Of a stretch of 53,094 nucleotides of DNA, positions 35,511 to 42,989 are shown piece by piece. The position numbers and the translations under genes are program-made. This stretch comes from Fibrobacter sp. (GTDB taxonomy: Bacteria > Fibrobacterota > Fibrobacteria > Fibrobacterales > Fibrobacteraceae). Location of the stretch: contig JAFZOV010000052.1 in the NCBI GenBank assembly GCA_017550445.1, positions 1 through 53,094 of the forward strand. The letters are read 5' to 3'. Positions within the stretch are counted from its first letter, which is position 1, and the number at the start of each line of letters is the position of its first letter. The notes below the pieces were generated by a model. It was not told the origin of the DNA. It searched no databases and saw only the letters and a program-made list of their open reading frames with translations.

Positions 35511-36506
35511 TTATCGTGAAACGAGTTTCGATTCAATTTCTTCGATACTTGGCATACTACTTTTGAAATCAACCGGATACAATTTCGAAAGTTCATACTC
35601 CGAAATGCCGATGGGAACCGCCATACTTTCCAAGGCGTATTGTGCAAGGACATTGTCTTTTGTCTTGCAAATCAAAAGCCCGACCGTAGGGTTGTCACAA
35701 TCCCTTTTAAGGATATGATTCACAGCAGTAACGTATGTCCCCAACTGCCCAATGTTTTCGCTATCAAAGTCTGTAGTTTTAACCTCAACAACCACATAAC
35801 AATGGAGATTCGTATTGTAAAAGAGCATATCCATAAACTTTTCAGTATTGCCGATTTGTAGTCGAAACTCACGCCCCATATACGCAAAGCCTCGTCCCAA
35901 TTCGAGCAGAAACTTTTCAATATTATGGATTAGAGCATTCTTTAATTCTTTCTCTTCATAATGTTCGGTAACAGAAATAAAGTCAAAATTGTAAGGGTCT
36001 TTCATTAATTGCTGAGCCAAATCGCCCTGCGGGAGAGGCAGATTCTGCGAAAAATTCGACACAATCTTCCCTTGTCTTTCGAATAAGTCTGTATCAAGAA
36101 AATTCAGCAGGACTGAACGGCTCCAGCTGTTTTCGATAACCTTATGTATAAAGAACAACGCCTTTTGAGGATTATTTTTACTCGAATCAATGATATAACG
36201 TAAATGCCCCCAAGGAATCCGTGATAAATCGTCCACAACTTGTGGACGATTTTCCGCTTCGTTACAAAAAAGGGTGTATAGATATTTCATATACTTCAAA
36301 TTTGTCACTGACAACCCCTTTACATCGGGCAAAGCGTCACGCAAATCCCGACTCAGGGTATTGAAAAAACTGCTACCCCACTTGCTTTCCGCCTTCTTTT
36401 GCACGATGTCGCGACCCAAAGACCAATAGAACCTGATCAGTTCCGAGTTAACCTTTATGGCAGCCTTGATTTGGCTGGACCTAAAGCGTTTTTTCAATTC
36501 CGACAC
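35511..36506 (-). CDS. DUF1016/YhcG-type PD-(D/E)XK nuclease family protein, N-terminus probably frameshifted
   Basis: 331 residues from GTG 36506. The N-terminal domain (ELKKRFRSSQIKAAIKVN, FYWSLGRDIV) and the C-terminal nuclease core (FRLQIGNTEKFMDMLFYN, YVVVEVKTTDF with D and ExK) mark the YhcG/DUF1016 family linked to restriction and mobile-element biology. The typical family start lies upstream. In-frame codons before GTG read TSVIEDSDYCAW, but no start codon fits until ATG 36568, which is out of frame by one base across an A7 tract (36562-36556). AAAGGA precedes ATG 36568. It may be phase-variable, a slippage-dependent gene, or a sequence error. Confidence 0.85.
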   Translation of the reverse strand: MSELKKRFRSSQIKAAIKVNSELIRFYWSLGRDIVQKKAESKWGSSFFNTLSRDLRDALPDVKGLSVTNLKYMKYLYTLFCNEAENRPQVVDDLSRIPWGHLRYIIDSSKNNPQKALFFIHKVIENSWSRSVLLNFLDTDLFERQGKIVSNFSQNLPLPQGDLAQQLMKDPYNFDFISVTEHYEEKELKNALIHNIEKFLLELGRGFAYMGREFRLQIGNTEKFMDMLFYNTNLHCYVVVEVKTTDFDSENIGQLGTYVTAVNHILKRDCDNPTVGLLICKTKDNVLAQYALESMAVPIGISEYELSKLYPVDFKSSMPSIEEIESKLVSR

Positions 36507-36589
36507 CCAAGCACAATAATCGGAATCCTCAATTACAGACGTATAGAGAGAATCGTTTTTTTATTCATGTACAGTATTCCTTTGGAAAA

Positions 36590-36617
36590 AAGAAAAGACA
36601 TCCATTTTTGGATGTCT
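36590..36617 (-). terminator. Terminator after the FISUMP gene
   Basis: Perfect 9-bp stem AGACATCCA/TGGATGTCT with a 4-base loop, followed on minus by TTTC and a T6 run. The 36618-36709 stretch upstream of it has no gene or clear element. Confidence 0.8.
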
Positions 36618-36709
36618 CTGCACACTTTTCTAAACCGCGGCGAGAATATAGAAAGGGGACTAATTTTGGCAAGGGTTACTTTGTAAAAGGTTTGTAAAAA
36701 GGACAACTA

Positions 36710-37471
36710 TTAACGTGTATCTACAGGAATACTTTTTATGCACCTGACAGAAAGATAATGACTTTTTTCCGATCGATCCATAGAAGCCTTTTTATATCTA
36801 TGTTGTCTATATTTATGATTCGTAATCCATAAATTATAGGCTTCTGGGGCGTATTCCGCTTCGGTACTACTCCAAATAAAAGCCGTTTCACCTAAGCTAC
36901 GGAATGATCTGTCAACAATCTTCTTTCTCCGAATTAACGTTATCCCTCTTACTAAGGCATAATATTCTCCCGCAGGCAATGCTCTAAAGCCATATTCATC
37001 ATTTCCCTTATCATACAACCAATCTGTAGATGCTTTTAGATATACAGATTCTCCATTTTCCACTGAAGCAATTAACTCTTCAAAATCCTCTTTTGACGGC
37101 AAGCGCCAACCATTTGGACAAACATTTAAAGCTGTTTCCCAATTATATAGACGTCCATACTTTACGCAATTAGAGATTGAATCATTATAACAGTAACTAT
37201 CATGTACAGCATGATTCAAATTTTCAGCCATCCAGACATTCTTGCCAATTTTTACAGTCTTGTATTTTTTTGAAGATTTTACCTTAACAATCTTCGTTTC
37301 TTCAGCTAGACCAAACCATTTTTTTACTTTGACAATTTGTTCTTCATCTCTATTATCGACAAGGTCTGCTTCATATTGAATAACATGTTTGATTCTATCA
37401 TTTTTACGAACACGAAAATCAGAGAGAGCAGCAACATCGTTTACAACATCTTTTCTGACACGAAGAATCAC
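36710..37471 (-). CDS. FISUMP-domain protein (C-terminal fragment)
   Basis: 253 residues from GTG 37471. The FISUMP domain (about 70-253) is clear: KYKTVKIGKNVWMAENLNH, SYCYNDSISNC, YGRLYNWETALNVCPNGWRLPS and the C-terminal SVRCIKS. The domain is a Fibrobacter lineage family found on secreted proteins. This piece lacks a signal peptide, which a secreted domain would need. Reading upstream in its frame gives VRKKNNHDEKKV, and a single base at an A5 tract (37495-37491) would join it to the preceding fragment. It is probably the distal part of a broken gene; the GTGA overlap could alternatively mean coupling. Confidence 0.85.
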   Translation of the reverse strand: MILRVRKDVVNDVAALSDFRVRKNDRIKHVIQYEADLVDNRDEEQIVKVKKWFGLAEETKIVKVKSSKKYKTVKIGKNVWMAENLNHAVHDSYCYNDSISNCVKYGRLYNWETALNVCPNGWRLPSKEDFEELIASVENGESVYLKASTDWLYDKGNDEYGFRALPAGEYYALVRGITLIRRKKIVDRSFRSLGETAFIWSSTEAEYAPEAYNLWITNHKYRQHRYKKASMDRSEKSHYLSVRCIKSIPVDTR

Positions 37472-38010
37472 TTTTTTCTCATCGTGATTATTTTTCTTGC
37501 GAACATACCATTAAGCCTAATGTATCTTCCACAAGTCCTAAGCATATCAAAAATATCTGATGAAGGCAATCCAATTTCATAAGGATCTGAAATATCTAGA
37601 GTATAAGTACCTTTCTTGATTACAGGTAAAAAAAGTTCCATCTCTATATATCCATTTCGGACATATACTGAATCTACTTTATAAACTTTTTCAGGGTAAT
37701 CAATATTCGACACTGACAATGTCAGGTAATTTTCATCAGGCAAATTTGTGCGTACCTTTATCAGAATGGAGTTATCCTTTGTAACCACAGCCTTAGTTTC
37801 AAAAAACAAATCTTCAGGAATATGTTTCTTATCTATTCTACCAATCCGAGGTTTTCCAACATTCACCTTATGCCCCTCATAAGTCCACACTGGCCCTTTA
37901 TTTTTGAAACCAATCTCCTTAAGCATTTGGATTGTTTTGAAATCCATTTCAGCATTAGTCAGCACATTATCCGGACAGCGTTCTCTGTAATAATCAGCGT
38001 ACACTCGCAA
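37468..38010 (-). CDS. Middle fragment of the broken FISUMP-protein gene
   Basis: 180 residues from TTG 38010, with no ribosome-binding site. The same frame runs upstream through a single TAA (38031-38029) into a signal-peptide-bearing piece (joined reading SLIDIS-stop-VQKKNILRVYADYY). The sequence has beta-strand-like segments (SILIKVRTNLPDENYLTLSV, KKGTYTLDISDPYEIGLPSS) typical of a small extracellular domain. No start codon or leader suits an independent gene. Confidence 0.6.
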   Translation of the reverse strand: MRVYADYYRERCPDNVLTNAEMDFKTIQMLKEIGFKNKGPVWTYEGHKVNVGKPRIGRIDKKHIPEDLFFETKAVVTKDNSILIKVRTNLPDENYLTLSVSNIDYPEKVYKVDSVYVRNGYIEMELFLPVIKKGTYTLDISDPYEIGLPSSDIFDMLRTCGRYIRLNGMFARKIITMRKK

Positions 38011-38028
38011 AATATTTTTCTTTTGGAC

Positions 38029-38250
38029 TTAAGAAATATCTATTAGAGAAAGAGCCCACGCCTTATCTGTATCAAAGCGTTCAATATAATAATCAATTTT
38101 TTCTTCGAGTTCTTCAGCCTCTTTTTGAGATCTAGACTCTTCATCGACTGTTATATGACCAGAAACATCTGCATCAACATTGTGAATATGAGTATCAAAA
38201 AAAGCATTGGCAATGCCACACGCCAAAAGAATTAAAAATGCAAATCTCAT
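38029..38250 (-). CDS. N-terminal fragment with signal peptide, same broken gene
   Basis: 73 residues ending at TAA 38031-38029. It begins with a signal peptide containing LLAC, which could be a lipobox, so the intact protein may have been lipid-anchored. The start ATG 38250 overlaps the stop of the membrane protein upstream by 4 bases (ATGA). The reading frame continues past the stop into the next fragment. Confidence 0.6.
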   Translation of the reverse strand: MRFAFLILLACGIANAFFDTHIHNVDADVSGHITVDEESRSQKEAEELEEKIDYYIERFDTDKAWALSLIDIS

Positions 38251-38717
38251 TTCAATGCCTCCATCTTATCAAAGCACGCTGAAACAATAGGCAAACTGAC
38301 GCAATAAACAATACAATATAGCCTTGAAAAATCATCCAAAAACTGGCAACAGCCATGCGCAAAATCATCAAAAAAAGCTAAGTCTAAATAAATGGGGAAA
38401 ATCATTTCAACGAACACTTCAACAATGGCTACAACAACAAATCCCATCCTAACAAAAAATTCAACACTAACAGACAAAAGCAAGGCTAACGGAAAACAAA
38501 AAATTGATGCCGTTGCCAAAAAAGTCGCATTGCGCATTTGACCTTGAATAAAAATTTCCGACAGAACAATCAATCCCATATAGACACAGATGGTACCAAA
38601 CATCTGCATAATATTATAGTCCATGCATAAGTATTGAATCAACAACACGGCAGCCAACATCGAATTGGCTCCAAAAATTAGAATTTTGCCTGTTCGTGTG
38701 AACTCATACTTACGCAT
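38247..38717 (-). CDS. Multi-pass membrane protein, unknown function
   Basis: 156 residues from ATG 38717, which has GGGGGAAGGG upstream; a start at 38747 is less likely. Four or so hydrophobic helices fill most of the protein, with Cys-rich C-terminal segments (CCQFLDD, CIVYCVSLPIVSACF). No family was recognised. It is translated together with the signal-peptide fragment downstream. The 38748-38920 gap to the channel gene carries a GGGCGGTT/AACCGCCC hairpin with no T-run and nothing else recognised. Confidence 0.65.
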   Translation of the reverse strand: MRKYEFTRTGKILIFGANSMLAAVLLIQYLCMDYNIMQMFGTICVYMGLIVLSEIFIQGQMRNATFLATASIFCFPLALLLSVSVEFFVRMGFVVVAIVEVFVEMIFPIYLDLAFFDDFAHGCCQFLDDFSRLYCIVYCVSLPIVSACFDKMEALK

Positions 38718-38920
38718 AGTTTTACCCTTCCCCCGATAAATATACACTCACACAACCGTCATAAAATGACATTTTACAAAAAAAGTCATCTTTTTTCAAA
38801 AAAACATAAATACAGTCCCAAAGACGAGAGTTTTCGGAGAAATCTCTACAGGGCGGTTCAAAGACAAAACCGCCCCAACGATCAGTACTTTTCCTTCAAA
38901 TTCTTGATTATTACTTCCAT

Positions 38921-39640
38921 TTATTGGAGTTGTTCCTTAATACCCGAAGGAACATCCTTTTTATTCGCATAGGAATCACTTACAAAATTTACTGCTATCC
39001 CCACTACAATATTCAGCATTAAAATTGCACTTAGAACAACAAAAGAAATAAAGTAAATCCAACTATACGGATGAGTTTCCATCATAGGACGCATTAAATC
39101 TGTAGCCCAGCCATCAAACGTCATCAACTGAAACAATGTAATCATTGTTGAAAAAATAGAGCCAAACTCTGAGGGATTTGATCTTCCATACAAGTCTACG
39201 CCAATAACTGCATATACATAATACAATATCAACATTAAGCACGCCGTATATGCAAGACTAGGCAGAGATTTAACAATAGCATTTACGATTATCTGCATGG
39301 TTTTTAAGCCGCTTATCAACCGGATTGTTCGCAATTCTCTAAACAACCGAATTATACGCATGCTTGATATAGCATCTATCGTGGTCATCAATGAACAGAC
39401 AATGATTAATAAATCAAAAACATTCCAGCCAGACTTAAAAAAAACTATTCTATATGCAGATAATCGTAAAACCAATTCAACAACAAAAAAAAACATACAA
39501 ATCTTGTCGAGATAATCAAGAATATAGCCAGTCTCAGCCATTATTGCAGGAGATGTTTCCAACCCCAAAATAATAGCGTTTAGCAGGATAGCACCAAAAA
39601 CGACGCCACCAAAGATTCTTGACTCAACAATTTTTTGCAT
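38921..39640 (-). CDS. Single-domain voltage-gated cation channel (NaChBac-like)
   Basis: 239 residues with six membrane helices. S4 has Arg at every third position (R95, R98, R101, R104, R107), the voltage-sensor pattern. The pore loop TLFQLMTFDGWATDLMRP aligns with the bacterial sodium-channel filter TLESW, but reads T-F-D-G-W (174-178), with Asp in place of Glu and Gly at position 4. Four subunits would form a pore in the inner membrane. Gly at position 4 has been reported as important for calcium selectivity in the native channel CavMr, so calcium permeation is possible. It follows the HsdR-N-like gene by 7 bases, an operon. Confidence 0.88.
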   Translation of the reverse strand: MQKIVESRIFGGVVFGAILLNAIILGLETSPAIMAETGYILDYLDKICMFFFVVELVLRLSAYRIVFFKSGWNVFDLLIIVCSLMTTIDAISSMRIIRLFRELRTIRLISGLKTMQIIVNAIVKSLPSLAYTACLMLILYYVYAVIGVDLYGRSNPSEFGSIFSTMITLFQLMTFDGWATDLMRPMMETHPYSWIYFISFVVLSAILMLNIVVGIAVNFVSDSYANKKDVPSGIKEQLQ

Positions 39641-39647
39641 GGATCAA

Positions 39648-40814
39648 TCAGCCTTCCGTTGAATTATCTACGGAAACAACATTTTCAGCGGAACCATCTT
39701 GTTTTTGACAGTTTGCTTTGGCGTCTTTTCTTCGCGGGCCGGTAAAGCTAATTCTAGCCTCTTCACGAATTTGTTTTTTCAAATTGAGAATGTCTTTAGG
39801 ATTCAAGAGAGGAATAAGTTCCCCTTGATTTCCATTCGGCAGCGGGAAGCAAACTCCATCAAAACGATATTTATTATCAGTAATCTTACCGCTAATCCAA
39901 AGAATAGGCTGTCCAGATTTCGGCCCATTAAAATGAATTTTAGCCAAAATTCCAGAATCAAAATCACTCATATTAATAAGAGATATATCATATTCATCAG
40001 CAAGCAAACCGAGAACCATATTATAAACAGCTTGCTCTTCAATTTCTACCTTATTTACATAACGAGACATTTCTTCTTCAACTTCTTTGCGATACTTATT
40101 TTTTTCTCGTTCCGCAATTCCCATCAATGCAGCATTGAAGAAATTCTCATAATAGGCCAATTTTTGAGAACTAACCTGATTACAATCAGGTTCAACCATC
40201 TTAATAATTTCTTTTTTTACATCAATAGAAATCGTCTTGCGTTTTTCAATGATAATGTTTTCAATTTTTTCAAGGAGTTCTTGTTCCTTTGCTTTTTTAC
40301 GACCTTCTTCATATTCAGCTCGGATTTTTTCAAGATCACAACCCGGTTTCTTTAGAATTAATAGAAATTTCTTTTCTTCATCGGTAATCTTGTCTAGTTC
40401 AATCCGTTTGAACGGAGCCTTTTCCATAACATTTTTATCATCCGCAAGGAAGAAACACCACACTCGTCCATTGGTGAGTATTCCTAGTTCTGCATGAAGA
40501 TTTAACACATAAGAAGCTGTTTCTGCAATATGTTTTGGGTCATCAACAGATTCGCTAGCCGCCTTAGCTTCAATAACAACATCAAAGCCAGACATTTTGA
40601 GCAAAAAATCACAGCGAGAATGATTAACTTTAGAACCAATCTGCGGAAGTTCAACTTCGGTCTTATAACGTTCCGGACCTGCACCCCATTCATACCCCCA
40701 AACCCTTTCAATCATAGGGCGAATGAGATACATCTTTACAGACTCTTCATCACGAATTTCTTTCGCAATAGAAAGAGTTTTGAACTGTTCCAGCAAAGCG
40801 TTCAAGTTTTTCAT
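39648..40814 (-). CDS. Stand-alone HsdR-N (type I restriction R-subunit N-terminal) nuclease-like protein
   Basis: 388 residues from ATG 40814, chosen because AAGGAG lies 6 bases upstream; an in-frame ATG at 40820 is too close to it. The N-terminal part (about 20-140; ESVKMYLIRPMIERVWGY, then RCDFLLKMSGFDVVIEAKAA) carries a D...ExK PD-(D/E)XK core. Helical middle (about 150-260) and a C-terminal beta-rich part follow. It has no helicase, HsdM or HsdS partner. Such orphan HsdR-N proteins are seen in many genomes and their role is unknown. An ion-channel gene follows directly. Confidence 0.8.
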   Translation of the reverse strand: MKNLNALLEQFKTLSIAKEIRDEESVKMYLIRPMIERVWGYEWGAGPERYKTEVELPQIGSKVNHSRCDFLLKMSGFDVVIEAKAASESVDDPKHIAETASYVLNLHAELGILTNGRVWCFFLADDKNVMEKAPFKRIELDKITDEEKKFLLILKKPGCDLEKIRAEYEEGRKKAKEQELLEKIENIIIEKRKTISIDVKKEIIKMVEPDCNQVSSQKLAYYENFFNAALMGIAEREKNKYRKEVEEEMSRYVNKVEIEEQAVYNMVLGLLADEYDISLINMSDFDSGILAKIHFNGPKSGQPILWISGKITDNKYRFDGVCFPLPNGNQGELIPLLNPKDILNLKKQIREEARISFTGPRRKDAKANCQKQDGSAENVVSVDNSTEG

Positions 40815-40878
40815 ATTCATCTCCTTAAAATAAAGCCTCAGCACTTCCGCGCCAGCTCCATCCAAAAAACGAATCCAT

Positions 40879-41050
40879 AAAAAAAGACGTGGGATTTGTC
40901 TATGTTTACCCAAATCGAGGTTCAGCATACCTATACCCGATAAACACAAACAACCCACGCCCATTTCTGGACGTGAGCGTTCGCATCCTTTTCTCGGGTT
41001 TCGTGAAATTTGCTGATTTCGATTTGGAGAACAAGGAGCAAAGCTCAAGA
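40879..41050 (-). ncRNA. Candidate structured leader or small RNA ending in a terminator
   Basis: On the minus strand, GGCGTGGG (40961-40954) pairs with CCCACGTC (40893-40886) to close a stem of roughly 75 bases, then T7 (40885-40879). The GGGCGTG part can instead pair with CACGTCC (40975-40969) just upstream, giving a mutually exclusive hairpin. This is the architecture of a transcription attenuator 65 bases before the HsdR-N-like gene. Extent and function are inferred. Confidence 0.45.
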
Positions 41051-41210
41051 AATGTCAAAAACTCTTTTACCTTATAAAATTAACCTCTAAAAGTTTAACA
41101 ATCCTAATATAACTCTTTTTTCAAACAAAAAAAAAGTCAACCATCAAAATCCTTTTAAAAACAGACAGAAGTAATACTTTCATTAAAACTGAAAATAGAT
41201 AAAACTAGGC

Positions 41211-41380
41211 GTTGCGGGCTGGCGATTGAAGCCCGCAGGGGGGTAGCATAAGCCCCGGCAAGGGCGGGTTAACATAGAAGCCCGTATGGAGCGGGCGTGA
41301 AAATATGGGTGGGGCCGGGGCTGGAGCGAGGGAGAAACCTCCCCACACAACTTAACAGCAACACGCCAGAAAAACAAGTT
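41211..41380. ncRNA. Candidate GC-rich structured RNA, strand unknown
   Basis: A GC-rich block in AT-rich surroundings with successive hairpins: TGCGGGCT/AGCCCGCA (41213-41237), GGGG/CCCC (41238-41256), GCCCG/CGGGC (41280-41296) and GTGGGG...CCCCAC with an inner GGGAG/CTCCC (41310-41346). No plausible protein. Direction cannot be decided. Confidence 0.35.
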
Positions 41381-41390
41381 GGCGGTAAAA

Positions 41391-41460
41391 TGTTGATAAG
41401 TTGAATACATCTGTGGGACAGAAAATAATTTTCAAAAATCACCTAGAAAATCTATCCACA
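41391..41460. other. AT-rich stretch with two DnaA-box-like sequences
   Basis: TGTTGATAA (41391-41399) and CTATCCACA (41452-41460) each differ by one base from a DnaA box. Weak evidence; may be chance in an AT-rich gap. Confidence 0.2.
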
Positions 41461-41476
41461 ATTCCACAGAATTACC

Positions 41477-41482
41477 TATCTT
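41477..41482 (+). promoter_or_regulatory. -10-like TATCTT box, 7 bases before ATG 41490
   Basis: TATCTT-TTACGGC-ATG with no ribosome-binding site. Confidence 0.45.
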
Positions 41483-41489
41483 TTACGGC

Positions 41490-41912
41490 ATGGGACACAT
41501 CTTCTTTATAGCCCCGTCTTCTCCAGGCAGCTTAGACCGCCTCAGTCAATGGACTTTCCGTTGGCTTTTGGAGCACGGCGATTTGGCAGAAGATTCCACC
41601 ATGTACACTTGCAATTCGATCGAAGACGCAACAAACCTTCTGGAATCCGCCCTGATTATCGGACAGTCCCCCGCACTTATCATTCTCGACCACGCCGACC
41701 GCCCACACGAACAGAACCTCAAGTTCAGCAAGCTCCTGCACGACGGTATTCCTGAATCGTGGATCGTGGAACTGGTGCCCGACAACATGCCGCTCCCCCA
41801 GTGCGACGAAAATTATTACTGGGTCCGCAAACCCGTGAGTGAAGACGAATGGTACAGCACGCTCGAACAGGTGTTGCTCAAGAGCGGATCGCCCCAATGG
41901 GCAAATAATTAA
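41490..41912 (+). CDS. Receiver-like protein, probably a non-canonical response regulator
   Basis: 140 residues. LIILDHADRPHE (about 63-74) and YWVRKPVSEDEW (about 109-120) sit where the phospho-Asp and the Lys-Pro of a receiver domain would be. The N-terminal acidic pair is not obvious, so it may be a pseudo-receiver. No output domain. No kinase lies nearby. Confidence 0.5.
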   Translation: MGHIFFIAPSSPGSLDRLSQWTFRWLLEHGDLAEDSTMYTCNSIEDATNLLESALIIGQSPALIILDHADRPHEQNLKFSKLLHDGIPESWIVELVPDNMPLPQCDENYYWVRKPVSEDEWYSTLEQVLLKSGSPQWANN

Positions 41913-41980
41913 TGTGCAATGAAAAATGTGAAATGAGAAATTAATCATTCCTCATCACACATTACACATCACACATTTTA
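41911..41980. repeat. Degenerate 7-bp repeat hairpin (ATGTGRA family)
   Basis: The left arm (AATGTGC, AATGAAA, AATGTGA, AATGAGA) pairs with CTCATCA/CACATTA/CACATCA/CACATTT across ATTAATC. Confidence 0.75.
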
Positions 41981-41992
41981 ATTTTCAAATTC

Positions 41993-41998
41993 TACATT
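41993..41998 (+). promoter_or_regulatory. -10-like TACATT box, 7 bases before ATG 42006
   Basis: TACATT-ACTCACT-ATG, just downstream of a heptamer hairpin. Confidence 0.4.
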
Positions 41999-42005
41999 AC
42001 TCACT

Positions 42006-42983
42006 ATGATCAAAGGCGTAAGTTATTTTGGCGTGCGTTCGCCCAAGCATGTTCTTGCCGATATGCAAGACATCAAGGCAGCGGGTTTTAATGCAGTGCT
42101 CCACACCTGGAGCGAAGAAGACGAACAATATTACTTCGGCACCATGAAGGATATCGTGGACCAGTCTGCAGAGCTCGGTCTGACGGTCTACGTGAACCCG
42201 TGGGGTATCGGCCGCGTATTTGGCGGCGAAGCGTATTCGGAACTAACCGCAAGAAACCATGACTTATGCCAGGTGGCGCTCGACGGCAAGCCCAAGGTTG
42301 CAGCCTGCCCGAACCATCCGGAATTCCGCGCCTACATGCACAAGTGGATTGAATCCGTTTGCGCAACAAAGGTGAGCACGATTTTCTGGGACGAGCCGCA
42401 TTTTTACTTTGAGAAAGGCGGTCTCAGCAACTGGAGCTGCCGCTGCCAGCATTGCCGCGAGTTGTTCCGCAAAAGGTTCGGTTACGAGATGCCTGAGGAA
42501 CTTACCGAAGACGTTCTGAAATTCCGCGAAGACAGCCTGATTGACTTTTTGAAGGAAATGACCGAAGACGTGCACGCCCGCGGTAAGCGCAACTGTGTGT
42601 GCATGCTGCCCCCGTGGTTCCCAGCAGGCCTCGATGATTGGGGCCGCGTAGCAAAACTCGAAAGCGTTGACGAAGTGGCATCTGACCCCTACTGGGAACG
42701 CGGCGCCACCGAAGAATGGGTCCGCGAAAAATACACCGAGACCGCAAAGAAGTTGACCGATGTGGCCAAGCAATACGGCAAAGCCGTACAAATGTGGATT
42801 AAGGCATACCAGATTGAAAAAGGCCGCGAAAACGACCTCGCGATTGCAGTTTCCGAGAGTCGCACCGCCGGTATCGACAACATCTTCGCCTGGAGCTACC
42901 GCGGCACCGAAACGCTCAGCTGGCTAAAAAGCGACGACCCCGACGAAGTCGCCAGGGCCTACCGCACCGCCATCGGTATCTAA
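42006..42983 (+). CDS. TIM-barrel, glycoside-hydrolase-like protein
   Basis: 325 residues, no signal peptide. Barrel-like strands GFNAVLHTWSE, LTVYVNPWG, VSTIFWDEPHF (a Glu in the catalytic place) and IFAWSYRG resemble retaining glycosidases of the hypothetical glycosyl-hydrolase groups. A CRCQHC motif (about 144-149) is unusual. The cytosolic location suggests a role in internal sugar metabolism. It converges with the radical SAM gene, 6 bases apart. Substrate unknown. Confidence 0.55.
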   Translation: MIKGVSYFGVRSPKHVLADMQDIKAAGFNAVLHTWSEEDEQYYFGTMKDIVDQSAELGLTVYVNPWGIGRVFGGEAYSELTARNHDLCQVALDGKPKVAACPNHPEFRAYMHKWIESVCATKVSTIFWDEPHFYFEKGGLSNWSCRCQHCRELFRKRFGYEMPEELTEDVLKFREDSLIDFLKEMTEDVHARGKRNCVCMLPPWFPAGLDDWGRVAKLESVDEVASDPYWERGATEEWVREKYTETAKKLTDVAKQYGKAVQMWIKAYQIEKGRENDLAIAVSESRTAGIDNIFAWSYRGTETLSWLKSDDPDEVARAYRTAIGI

Positions 42984-42989
42984 CCGGAA

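Noticed and set aside
40815..41048. An N-terminal extension of the HsdR-N-like gene to 41048
   Set aside because: It would run through the structured RNA and its T7 run, while AAGGAG sits 6 bases before ATG 40814. The extension has no resemblance to the family.
41183..41410. A 75-codon minus-strand frame over the GC-rich block
   Set aside because: Composition follows the hairpin sequence; there is no ribosome-binding site and no domain. A structured RNA or element end explains the block better.
41391..41460. A replication origin, from two DnaA-box-like sequences
   Set aside because: Only two one-mismatch sites in AT-rich DNA, with no dnaA, dnaN or gyrase neighbour.
35000..41500. A prophage or integrative element
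   Set aside because: No integrase, transposase, phage structural gene or tRNA attachment site is visible; the stretch is accessory but without mobility genes.
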